Origin: an uncultured Clostridia bacterium
GTDB taxonomy: Bacteria; Bacillota; Clostridia; UBA1381
DNA: 64,000 nt
Assembly (NCBI GenBank): GCA_947631235.1
Contig: CANRKO010000014.1
Location: 1-64,000, forward strand
Direction: 5' to 3'
Shown: positions 27,272 through 35,857 of the stretch, in pieces
How positions within the stretch are numbered: the first letter of the stretch is position 1
How the letters are laid out: each line of letters begins with the position of its first letter
Made by a program: the position numbers and the translations under genes
Notes under the pieces: model-generated
The model's database searches: none
What the model saw: the letters and a program-made list of their open reading frames with translations, nothing else
Told to the model about the DNA's origin: nothing

Positions 27272-28703
27272 CTCCGAGAATTTTTGCTATTTCGTCCTTC
27301 TTTTTCAGAATTTCGTCGAAACGGTTTATATACTCGACGGGGTCTTTGAAATTAAAAACCCTCTCTATCCTGTCGCCCATCACAAGCTTGCTGCTTCCGC
27401 CGCCGCCGAGCGCGATAATCGTCTGTTTTTCCTCCATTATGTTCACGTTGTACGCGCTCATAAAGCCCTCGCGGGAGTAACCGACGTTTTCGAGATTGCC
27501 CGATATATTTTTCTGGCGGTACATATAGTAAGGAACGTACCCGTTTTCATCGGTCACACGCTGCGCATACGACAGCATATCGTTTATCACCTCCGCAGCC
27601 GACAACTCGCCGCCGCTGTGGTTAAAATCCGACGACCTCTTAACTGCCATCGAGTGAACCGTTATATTTTCCGGCGCGAGGTTTATTATTTCGTCAATGC
27701 TTTTGTAAAACATTTCCGCCGTTTCGTCGGGAAGTCCGGCGATAAGATCCATATTTATATTGCCGAACCCTATCTTTCTCGCCGCTTGATATCTGTCAAT
27801 CACCGTTTCCGACGTATGGCTCCTGCCGACCTTTTTAAGCGTCGCGTCGTTCATCGTCTGCGGGTTTATGCTGATACGGCTCACGCCGCCCGACTTTATC
27901 GCGGCAAGCTTTTCATCCGTCAATGTGTCGGGTCTGCCAGCCTCAAACGTGAACTCCTTAATTTTCTTAAAGTCAAAATCACTTTTCAACCTGTCCGATA
28001 TTCTTGTAATATTTTCCGCGCTTAAGGTTGAAGGAGTACCGCCGCCTATGTAAATATTCTCGGCGTACATTCCGAGCCACCCAATCACCTCGGCGGCTTT
28101 GTCAATTTCAATAAGCAGCTTGTTTACAAATTCCTCCATATACCTGCCGCTTACGCGCATATCGGTAGACACGAACGAGCAATACCTGCACCGCGTCGGA
28201 CAAAACGGTATGCCTATGTATACGCTGACGCTGTTTTTACCGATATTGCCGAGGAGCCTTTTTTCATTTTGCGCGACCGTGTACGCAAGCTTTATCTTCT
28301 CGTCCGACACGCCATACACGTTTTTAAACTCGTCATAAATTTCACTTTCGCTATATCCTTCATCAATAAGCGTCCTGACGTTTTTAGCCGGACGTATTCC
28401 GCTCATCACGCCCCACGGCAGATTTATTTTTTTAATCTGCATCGCCGCGCGGCAAAACGACCTCGTACACGCGCTTTTAAAAATCCTGTTTATATATCTC
28501 TCGCTTTTACCGTCCGCGTCAAAGTCATACCAATAATCGCCGAAGTACGCCGTACCGCCGTACACTATTTCGGTGTACGTGTTCACCTTTTTATTTTCAT
28601 ACGCAAAATTTGAGAACACCATCGCGTCCTCGTCACCGTCAAAAAAAAGGTTGTAGAATATTTTTAACTCATACTCGCAATCATAGCCGTTTTGAATAAT
28701 CAT
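27255..28703 (-). CDS. hemZ: Coproporphyrinogen dehydrogenase-like radical SAM protein HemZ
   Basis: VYIGIPFCPTRCRYCSFVS; YIGGGTPSTLSAENITRI. Confidence 0.85.
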   Translation of the reverse strand: MIIQNGYDCEYELKIFYNLFFDGDEDAMVFSNFAYENKKVNTYTEIVYGGTAYFGDYWYDFDADGKSERYINRIFKSACTRSFCRAAMQIKKINLPWGVMSGIRPAKNVRTLIDEGYSESEIYDEFKNVYGVSDEKIKLAYTVAQNEKRLLGNIGKNSVSVYIGIPFCPTRCRYCSFVSTDMRVSGRYMEEFVNKLLIEIDKAAEVIGWLGMYAENIYIGGGTPSTLSAENITRISDRLKSDFDFKKIKEFTFEAGRPDTLTDEKLAAIKSGGVSRISINPQTMNDATLKKVGRSHTSETVIDRYQAARKIGFGNINMDLIAGLPDETAEMFYKSIDEIINLAPENITVHSMAVKRSSDFNHSGGELSAAEVINDMLSYAQRVTDENGYVPYYMYRQKNISGNLENVGYSREGFMSAYNVNIMEEKQTIIALGGGGSSKLVMGDRIERVFNFKDPVEYINRFDEILKKKDEIAKILGGEYNG

Positions 28704-28707
28704 CACT

Positions 28708-29337
28708 TTATCCGCGCACAAACATATTATACTTTTTCTCGTACCCTATCTCGGTTTCTTTTCCGTGACCCGGGTATACCTTTATATTTTCATCGAGCGT
28801 GTACAGCTTATTTTTAATCGAATTTATAAGTTCCTCACTGTTTCCTGTCGGTAAATCCGACCTGCCGATGCTCCTTAAAAACAGCGTGTCGCCCGAAAAC
28901 AGAACTCTGCCGTTTACGAGGTAGCACGCTCCGCCGTTCGTGTGGCCCGGGGTAAGTATACATTTTATTTTAAGGCTGTCAAGAGTAAACTCCTCGTTGT
29001 CGCCGAGTACAATATCGCTTGACCTTTCCGAAATTTCATAGCCCAAGCCAGAAACGCTGTGGTTAATGTTGGGGTCGCCTATGTTTATACTTGTATATTT
29101 GCTGCTTACAAGCTTTGCGCCCGTTTTTTCGCGGAGTTTCGGAAGTCCCAATATATGATCGTAGTGGCAGTGCGTCATAAAAATATATTTTATGATAACA
29201 TTTTCCTCGTTGCACGCGCCGAGTATTTTATCCGCGTCACTGCCCGGGTCTATAACTATTCCCGAAAGCGTGTTCTCATCGTAAACCAAATACGCGTTTT
29301 CATCGGTATAATAATTGTTTATAACCTTAATTTTCAT
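28708..29337 (-). CDS. MBL-fold hydrolase (glyoxalase II-like)
   Basis: FMTHCHYDHILGLPKLREKTGA; TPGHTNGGACYLV; YPGHGKETEIGYEK. Confidence 0.9.
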   Translation of the reverse strand: MKIKVINNYYTDENAYLVYDENTLSGIVIDPGSDADKILGACNEENVIIKYIFMTHCHYDHILGLPKLREKTGAKLVSSKYTSINIGDPNINHSVSGLGYEISERSSDIVLGDNEEFTLDSLKIKCILTPGHTNGGACYLVNGRVLFSGDTLFLRSIGRSDLPTGNSEELINSIKNKLYTLDENIKVYPGHGKETEIGYEKKYNMFVRG

Positions 29338-29348
29338 TTTTCTTGTCC

Positions 29349-30482
29349 TTAATTATACAGTCTTACCGGCAAAATCATATAAAGGTAACTCTCGTCGCCC
29401 GACGCGCCTCTTATAAAGCAGCCGCTTGTCGGCGCGGAAAAGTCTATCCTTATTTTATCCTCGTCACACGTCGAAAGCGCGTCGAGAAGAAAACGGCAGT
29501 TAAAGCCTATCGTGAGATCGCCCTCGTTCATCTCCACGGGAACAGTGTCGCTCACCTGTCCCTTGCTCGTTATGCACGACAGTTCTATTTTATCGTAGCC
29601 CACGTTGAGCCGAACGGGAACTTTATTTTCCGATTTCGCGCTTATGTCCTCGTTTATCAAAAGCAGCGCTCTTTCGAGACTGTCCGTTATACTCTGCTTT
29701 TCGGCGACGACATTTATTTTATTCTGCACGGATATTATGGAATTGTACTTTAAAAACTCACCGTCGAGAAGTCTCGAATACACCTGGTAATTTCCGAAGT
29801 CAAAAAGCACATTTCTGTCGGATACTATAACGGTGACTGTTTCGTCTTCGTCTCTCAAAATCTTCAAAAGTTCGCGCTGCGTCTGACCCGGCACTACAAA
29901 GCTGTTGTCCTCGACCGTTTCCTTTATTTTCTCTTTCGCGAGCGCGAGTCTGTGACCGTCCGATGAAACGAGACTTAAAACGTTATTTTTTATTTCAAAA
30001 AGCGTGCCTGTCAGAATAGGCTTTTTACCTTCGTTCTGCGCGACGAACGCGATAGTTTTTCTTATTACTCTTTTTAAAGCTGACTGGGTAAGAGTAAAGC
30101 GGAACTTTTCGTCGAGTATCGGTGCGGACGGGAACTCGTTCGCCTCGATGCCCTGGATATTGAACTCGCTCTGACCGCTTTTTATTTTCGTAACATTATT
30201 CGACGGATTTACAGTTATGCTCACGCTGCCCTCCGGCAGACGGCGCACAATGTCGCCGAACATCCTTGACGCGAGCGCTATGTTTCCGCCCTCCGTCACG
30301 GTGCAGTCCACGCTGTACTCTATACATAAATCTATGTTGTTGCCCGTAAATACAACATGACCCGCTCCGTCGGCGTCTATCTTTATACATTCGAGTATCG
30401 GAAAGGACGTTTTCGGAACTATGGCTCTTTGAACGGTGTTTATGATTTCAACAAGCTGTGCCTTATCGCAAACAAGTTTCAT
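29349..30482 (-). CDS. dnaN: DNA polymerase III subunit beta (sliding clamp)
   Basis: Immediately downstream of dnaA; MKLVCDKAQLVEIINTVQRAIVPKTSFPILECIKI; ends YLYMILPVRLYN. Confidence 0.96.
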   Translation of the reverse strand: MKLVCDKAQLVEIINTVQRAIVPKTSFPILECIKIDADGAGHVVFTGNNIDLCIEYSVDCTVTEGGNIALASRMFGDIVRRLPEGSVSITVNPSNNVTKIKSGQSEFNIQGIEANEFPSAPILDEKFRFTLTQSALKRVIRKTIAFVAQNEGKKPILTGTLFEIKNNVLSLVSSDGHRLALAKEKIKETVEDNSFVVPGQTQRELLKILRDEDETVTVIVSDRNVLFDFGNYQVYSRLLDGEFLKYNSIISVQNKINVVAEKQSITDSLERALLLINEDISAKSENKVPVRLNVGYDKIELSCITSKGQVSDTVPVEMNEGDLTIGFNCRFLLDALSTCDEDKIRIDFSAPTSGCFIRGASGDESYLYMILPVRLYN

Positions 30483-30559
30483 TTTTAATTACTCCTTTAC
30501 AGTAAAATTTATTTGTTTTTGCGGATAACCTTAAGCGTGGATATGAATTGTGAATTTCC

Positions 30560-30780
30560 GCTTTTATTTATATATATAAATATATAATAATATATTATAG
30601 TAATAGTAGTAGGGAGCGGGAATTTGAGGAAAAGTGTCCCAATCGCGGCGGGAACGGGAAAAATTGTAAACGCCCCGCCGTGGAAAAATGACGGTAAAAT
30701 GAGGATAAATTTTTTGTGTGGTTTTTTAAAATAATTTATCCGCACTTATACACGTCTTATCATCCCTCTTATCCGCGCTA
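30560..30780 (-). promoter_or_regulatory. oriC: Putative oriC unwinding region (BUS-like: DnaA boxes, GC cluster, DnaA-trios, AT-rich DUE)
   Basis: Minus strand: TTTTCCTCAaattCCCGCTCC-CTACTACTATTACTA-TAATATATTATTATATATTTATATATATAAAT; DnaA-like boxes TTATCCTCA, TTATCCGCA and TTATACACG in the same spacer. Confidence 0.6.
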
Positions 30781-32115
30781 TCTCGATTCTATATCCTTCA
30801 TTATATAGTTGATGTCAAACTCTACCGACGAACCGTTTTTGAGCATTTTTTCTATTTTTTCAATGTTGGAGCTTACCGTCGAACGGTCTTTCCCGAACTC
30901 TTTGCCTATCGAGGTGTCGCTCATGCCGAGCGTTTTGCGGCAAAGGTACATAGCCACTTGTCTGGGAACGGCTATGTCCTTCGTTTTTATTTTGCCCATG
31001 ATGTCGTCCTCGGTTATGTTATAGTAGAAGGCTGTTTTTTCGATTATTTTTGCCGGAGTTATTTTTATTTTGTCGGTAACCGTTATTGTTCCTATCGTTT
31101 CTTTCACAAAGTCAACGGTAAGAGGTATTTTTTTAAACTGCGCTTTCGATATTACGCTTTTTAAAACTCCCTCAAGCTCGCGCACGTTCGAGCGCACGTT
31201 GTCGGCTATATATTCCAGAACGTCGTCGTTTATGCGTATGCCGTATTCGGCAGCTTTATTTTGGAGTATAGCGACTCTCGTTTCGTAAGTCGGTATTGAT
31301 ATGTCTATTATAAGCCCCTGGCTGAAACGGGTGCGCAGTCTTTCGGTAAGCGTCGTGAGGTCGCTCGGTTTTCTGTCGCTCGTTAAAACTATTTGCTTGT
31401 TGTTTATAAAAAGCTCGTTGAAGGTATGGAAAAATTCCTCCTGCGTAGCCTCTTTACTCTCGATAAACTGAACGTCGTCAACGAGCAGCACGTCGGGAGT
31501 GCGGTATTTTTCGGTGAACTCCTGCATTTTGTTTATGCGTACCGATTTTATAAAGTCGCTCGTGAATTTTTCTCCCGTGATGTAGAGTACGTTTATGTCG
31601 GGATGAAGTTCTTTTGTTTTATTTCCTATCGCGTACATCAGGTGCGTTTTGCCAAGTCCGCTTTTTCCGTAGATAAACAGCGGGTTGTATATATGTCCGG
31701 GCGACTCGGAAACGGTCTTTGCCGCCGCCGACGCAAATTCGTTCGACGAGCCGACGACAAAATTGTCGAACGTGTATTTTGGGCTTAGGTCGTATATCAG
31801 TTCTTTTGTCTGTCTGCGGTATTCGTCGGCTATTTTATTTGCTTCTTTGCTTAATTCTCTTATTTCTTCTTCCATTACCGTTGTTTTAAGAGAAAGTTTT
31901 TTACCGGCAGCCATTTCCACAGCCGTTTCGATTAGATTTGTATATTTAAATTCTATTATATTTTTATTTATGGTGGAGGGAACGACAATTTCAAAAAATG
32001 TTTCGTCACACGAAACGGGTACGGCGACCTTTATATGGATATTGTAGCTTACCTCGGAATTTATGTTATTGTGTATATATGAAAGAGCCTTGTCCCATAT
32101 TTCGTTTTTGTCCAT
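30778..32115 (-). CDS. dnaA: Chromosomal replication initiator protein
   Basis: NPLFIYGKSGLGKTHLMYAIGN; VLLVDDVQFIESKEATQEEFFHTFNEL; FGKDRSTVSSNIEKI. Confidence 0.98.
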   Translation of the reverse strand: MDKNEIWDKALSYIHNNINSEVSYNIHIKVAVPVSCDETFFEIVVPSTINKNIIEFKYTNLIETAVEMAAGKKLSLKTTVMEEEIRELSKEANKIADEYRRQTKELIYDLSPKYTFDNFVVGSSNEFASAAAKTVSESPGHIYNPLFIYGKSGLGKTHLMYAIGNKTKELHPDINVLYITGEKFTSDFIKSVRINKMQEFTEKYRTPDVLLVDDVQFIESKEATQEEFFHTFNELFINNKQIVLTSDRKPSDLTTLTERLRTRFSQGLIIDISIPTYETRVAILQNKAAEYGIRINDDVLEYIADNVRSNVRELEGVLKSVISKAQFKKIPLTVDFVKETIGTITVTDKIKITPAKIIEKTAFYYNITEDDIMGKIKTKDIAVPRQVAMYLCRKTLGMSDTSIGKEFGKDRSTVSSNIEKIEKMLKNGSSVEFDINYIMKDIESR

Positions 32116-32250
32116 ATCCGTCCTCCTCCTTTAAATCAGTTTTGACAATTATATGAAAAGCTAACCGTAATCGTTTCCATTATCATCCATTGTATATATT
32201 ATCAAATTTATCGGGAATAATCAAGAAAATATTGAGAAAAAGAGAAAAGT

Positions 32251-32259
32251 TGTGTATAA
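32251..32259 (-). promoter_or_regulatory. Perfect DnaA box upstream of dnaA
   Basis: TGTGTATAA = reverse complement of TTATACACA. Confidence 0.6.
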
Positions 32260-32318
32260 TATATGTGTGGTATACAATATGTGGTGGGTAGATATGGTAA
32301 ATTATGATTTAGATGTGT

Positions 32319-32420
32319 AAAACCCTTCCGACGCCTTCGGCGCCACCTCCCCTAGTAGGGGAGGCATACGGTGAGGCTCCCCTACTAGGGGAGCTGTCAG
32401 CGTAGCTGACTGAGGGGTTT
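32319..32420. repeat. Family R1 repeat
   Basis: CCTCCCCTAGTAGGGGAGG ... CTCCCCTACTAGGGGAGCTGTCAGCGTAGCTGACTGAGGGGTTT; variant stem GTCAGC/GCTGAC. Confidence 0.88.
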
Positions 32421-32455
32421 ATTGTGCTAAATAATAGTTTAAAAAGGAGAAAAAT

Positions 32456-33169
32456 ATGCGAAATATTTTAATTACCGGCGCGAGCCGAGGGATAGGCGCG
32501 GCGTGCGCGAGAGAGTTTGCCCGTAATGGCGACAGGGTTTTTATAAATTACAACAGCAGCAAAACAGCAGCCGAAAAAATCGCAGCCGAAACGGGCGCGG
32601 TACCCGTTAAAGCCGACGTGTCGAATTTTGACGAGGTAAACAAAATGCGTGAAATTATAGGCGGGTACGGCAGACTTGACGTGCTTGTGAACAACGCCGG
32701 AATTTCACAAATAAAAATGTTTACCGACATAACCGAGAGTGACTGGGATAATATGTTTAACGTGAACGTTAAGGGTATGTATCTTGTGACGCGCGCGTTT
32801 GTAGGTGATATGATTGCGGCGAAAAGCGGGAAAATAATAAACGTGTCGTCGATGTGGGGCGTTACGGGCGGCAGCTGCGAGGTACATTACAGCGCGTCTA
32901 AGGCTGCGGTGATAGGTTTTACAAAGGCGCTCGCGAAGGAACTCGGCCCGTCGGGGATAAATGTAAACTGCGTCGCTCCGGGCGTTATTGACACCGATAT
33001 GAACGCGCATCTCGGCAATAATGATTTGGACGCGCTCAAAAACGAAACGCCGCTTATGAGAATAGGCACGCCCGAAGATGTTGCGAAAACAGTGTTTTTC
33101 CTCGCGTCGAAAAACGCCGATTTTATCACCGGTCAGGTTTTGAATGTCGATGGGGGTATGGTGATATAG
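32456..33169 (+). CDS. SDR-family oxidoreductase (3-oxoacyl-ACP reductase FabG-like)
   Basis: ILITGASRGIGAACAREFA; LVNNAGIS; YSASKAAVIGFTKALAKELGPSGINVNCVAPGVIDTDM. Confidence 0.93.
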   Translation: MRNILITGASRGIGAACAREFARNGDRVFINYNSSKTAAEKIAAETGAVPVKADVSNFDEVNKMREIIGGYGRLDVLVNNAGISQIKMFTDITESDWDNMFNVNVKGMYLVTRAFVGDMIAAKSGKIINVSSMWGVTGGSCEVHYSASKAAVIGFTKALAKELGPSGINVNCVAPGVIDTDMNAHLGNNDLDALKNETPLMRIGTPEDVAKTVFFLASKNADFITGQVLNVDGGMVI

Positions 33170-33201
33170 ATTAAAGTTAAATAACATGTGTGTTACAATT
33201 A

Positions 33202-33230
33202 TCGACAAATAAAAAAGAGTATGTTAAAAT
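33202..33230 (+). promoter_or_regulatory. Putative promoter of toxin-like transcript, locus B
   Basis: TCGACA aataaaaaagagtatgt TAAAAT, 17-nt spacer. Confidence 0.55.
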
Positions 33231-33304
33231 AAAAAACGGAGTGAAAACTCCGGAAAAGGATTGATATTATTATTCCGACACCACCTTAAAAGGGGGTGCA
33301 TATA

Positions 33305-33391
33305 ATGTCTGAAGTTACATTAGACCTTATTATCATATTTTTGATATTGGTTGTAATTTTGGGGCTATGTATATGGATAGGAAAAAAATAA
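33305..33391 (+). CDS. 28-aa hydrophobic micro-ORF, candidate type I toxin (locus B)
   Basis: MSEVTLDLIIIFLILVVILGLCIWIGKK preceded by SD AGGGGGTG held in a CACCaCCTT-aaa-AGGGGGTG hairpin; flanked by inverted repeats 33254-33277/33452-33478. Confidence 0.65.
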   Translation: MSEVTLDLIIIFLILVVILGLCIWIGKK

Positions 33392-33481
33392 GCGTTTATT
33401 TTACCGAATAAACGCTTATGGGTAGAAATTGACTTTTCTACAGTACCTTTGCGGAATAATAAGGACATCAATCCTTTTCCT
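33382..33481 (-). ncRNA. Candidate antisense RNA antitoxin, locus B
   Basis: Minus-strand promoter TTGACA ttcaatatacattgtgc TAAAAT (33488-33516); intrinsic terminator TAAGCGTTTATTCGGTAAAATAAACGCTTATTTTTTT. Confidence 0.65.
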
Positions 33482-33541
33482 ATATTTATTTTAGCACAAT
33501 GTATATTGAATGTCAACAGCAAAATAAAATTTAATCATTGT

Positions 33542-33570
33542 TTGACATATAAATCAAAATAATATATAAT
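33542..33570 (+). promoter_or_regulatory. Consensus promoter of rnpB
   Basis: TTGACA tataaatcaaaataata TATAAT, 17-nt spacer. Confidence 0.8.
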
Positions 33571-33576
33571 ACCCAC

Positions 33577-33911
33577 GTAAGTAAACGAAACGGTCGCGCC
33601 GGTTACTCATAACCGGTGAGGAAAGTCCGGACTCCGAAGAGCGTGGATGCCTGCTAACGGCAGGTGGGGGCGACCCTAAGGATAGTGCAACAGAAAATAA
33701 ATGCTCCGCATTTTTGCGGAGCGATTGTGGAAACGTGCGGTAAGAGCGCACGGGAACGATGGCAACTGAAGTTCCGTGTAAACCCCATCCGGAGCAACTT
33801 TGGGAATGTTAAGCCTGCTCGGCGTGTTCCCTTGAAAGGCTTGAGCGCGTCGGTGACGATGCGTCGAGATAGATGACCGTTATTACAGAACCCGGCTTAT
33901 TGTTTGCTTAC
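33577..33911 (+). ncRNA. rnpB: RNase P RNA
   Basis: GAGGAAAGTCCGGACTCC, CTGCTAACGGCAGG, GGATAGTGCAACAGAAA; P1 pairing GTAAGTAAAC/GTTTGCTTAC. Confidence 0.95.
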
Positions 33912-33912
33912 A

Positions 33913-33937
33913 CGACCTCGAAAGAGGTCATTTTTTT
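33913..33937 (+). terminator. rnpB terminator
   Basis: GACCTCGAAAGAGGTCATTTTTTT. Confidence 0.85.
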
Positions 33938-34041
33938 AATGCGGGCTGTCGAGGGCGCCAGCCCCTACGATGCACTATTTATAAAATATAGGTGTAGGGG
34001 ACGGCGCCCTCGACGTCCAGTTTGTATTATATTTCTCGTAT

Positions 34042-34158
34042 GACCCCCTCTTTGAGGGGGTCGAAATCTTTGATTTCGGGGGGTGTATGTAATTTGTATA
34101 AGATTATAACACCCCCCAAAAGTCGTAAACGACTTTTGACCCCCTCGGAGAAGGGGTC
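34042..34158. repeat. Family R2 multi-hairpin repeat
   Basis: Stem AAAAGTCG/CGACTTTT, GAAATC/GATTTC, GACCCCCTC hairpins. Confidence 0.9.
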
Positions 34159-34161
34159 TTA

Positions 34162-34938
34162 TTACATCACAAATCTAAACACATCCTTATTCTCCGACTT
34201 CACAACCTCCACATCCGCGTCTCTCAAAATCTCCTCAAAAATATTCATCACGCAAATTTCGGTCGGGTAATGACCCGCGTCGACGATACAGATACCGAGG
34301 TACGTCATATCCATCGTGTTATGGTACTTCAAATCGCCCGTCACGATAACGTCCGCACCCTTCGCGGCGGCAAGCGGTATCACCTCGCTGCAGCTGCCTG
34401 ACGCGACGGCGACGGTTTTAATAATCTTACTTTCATCGCCGGCGACCCTTACGGGCGTGTTTAATTTTTCTGCGCACACTTCTGCGAACTCCTTAAACGT
34501 TACCGCATCCTTTAAATTTCCTATTCTTCCGAGACCTGCCGATGTGTCGTCCGTGTGAACGTCGAGAACCGAAACACCGGTGAGATTAAATATTTCCGCG
34601 AGACGGTCGTTTATGCCGCCGCGTGCGGTGTCCATATTTGTATGCGCCGCGTACACGGGAATATTATTTTCAACGAGCAGCTTTATCATCTGTCCCTCGG
34701 CTGTGCCGTAATCTATCCGTTTTATGCCGCCGAGCAAGATAGGATGGTGCGAAACTATCATATCCGCGCCCTTTTTAACCGCCTCGTTTACGGTGTCGAG
34801 GTTTGTGTCGAGCGTCACGAACACCTTTTTAACATCCTTTTCCGCGTCGCCGCACAGAAGTCCGACGTTATCCCAGTCGTACGCGAGACGCTTTGGACAG
34901 ACGCGCTCGATAATTTCCGCGATTTCCTTAACCTTCAT
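34162..34938 (-). CDS. Nif3-like dinuclear metal center protein
   Basis: AYDWDNVGLLCGD; MIVSHHPILLGGIKRIDYG; VIVTGDLKYHNTMDMTYLGICIVDAGHYPTE. Confidence 0.93.
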   Translation of the reverse strand: MKVKEIAEIIERVCPKRLAYDWDNVGLLCGDAEKDVKKVFVTLDTNLDTVNEAVKKGADMIVSHHPILLGGIKRIDYGTAEGQMIKLLVENNIPVYAAHTNMDTARGGINDRLAEIFNLTGVSVLDVHTDDTSAGLGRIGNLKDAVTFKEFAEVCAEKLNTPVRVAGDESKIIKTVAVASGSCSEVIPLAAAKGADVIVTGDLKYHNTMDMTYLGICIVDAGHYPTEICVMNIFEEILRDADVEVVKSENKDVFRFVM

Positions 34939-35596
34939 ACTTGTCAAGTTCCCCTTTCCAGTATTTGTATTTTTCGTATTTTTCCGCGTGGTCGCCGCCC
35001 GAATGTTCGAGACCCTTTATAACATTCGTAAACTCGCGCCGCTTTTTACGGCACAAATCCTTAAAATACTTATGCTCCGCGAGGTATTTCGGTATCTGGT
35101 ACTCAAAATCGGTCTCAAACGGTTTCATTTTGCCGCGCTCGGCGGTTATGATATTGTACACCTTGAACCCCTCGACAGCCAGATCCTCGCCCGTTATTTT
35201 AAATCCGTGCGACAGAAGATATTTACGGAGTTCATACTGCGCGTTCATCGGCTGCAGCACAAGACGGCTCTGCTTTGCCGTGTCAATATCGCTGTCAATA
35301 ATTTCGCTTATCAGTATACCGCCCATACCGGCGATTATTATATCGTCTGTCTCGCCGGCGCTTATTACCGACAGCCCGCCGCCGAGACGCGTCTCTATTT
35401 TATTTCCGAGACCTTTTTTCTCGATGTTCGCCCGCGCGATGCTTAAAGGTCCCTCGTTTATGTCGGTCGCGATAACTCGGTCGGCAAGATTTTTTTCGGC
35501 AAGAAAAATAGGAATATAGGCGTGATCCGTGCCTATATCCGCTATTTTTTTGTGTTTTACATTATTTATTACGGTTTTCAGTCTCGGGGTAATCAA
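34928..35596 (-). CDS. trmK: tRNA (adenine(22)-N(1))-methyltransferase TrmK-like
   Basis: KIADIGTDHAYIPIFLAEKNLADRVIATDINEGPLSIARANIE; IIAGMGGILISEII. Confidence 0.9.
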   Translation of the reverse strand: MITPRLKTVINNVKHKKIADIGTDHAYIPIFLAEKNLADRVIATDINEGPLSIARANIEKKGLGNKIETRLGGGLSVISAGETDDIIIAGMGGILISEIIDSDIDTAKQSRLVLQPMNAQYELRKYLLSHGFKITGEDLAVEGFKVYNIITAERGKMKPFETDFEYQIPKYLAEHKYFKDLCRKKRREFTNVIKGLEHSGGDHAEKYEKYKYWKGELDKYEG

Positions 35597-35857
35597 GGTA
35601 TAGAACCTCCGAAATTTTTTTGGTGAAATTTGTAAACCTCGCGCCGACGAAGTTATGCCGTTTTCGGGATACGCGTAAAAACGGGGATAACTTCGAGGAT
35701 AACGGGGATAACTTTCATATTTTTACGGTTCCTACGCCGTTTTTGCGCGGACAAGCATTGTTGATAAGTCGCCCGCAGTATGTTTTTGCAGATAATTTGG
35801 TTTACATAAAGTCTAAACTACATATAGTATATTTGCCCTGTTTTGGGACAAAATATA

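Noticed and set aside
35800-35835. Shared operator motif GGTTTACATAAA at about 35810 and 53341 (TTTACATAAAATGTAAA palindrome)
   Set aside because: Only the 53.3 kb copy is a true palindrome; two AT-rich matches are not enough to propose a regulator site.
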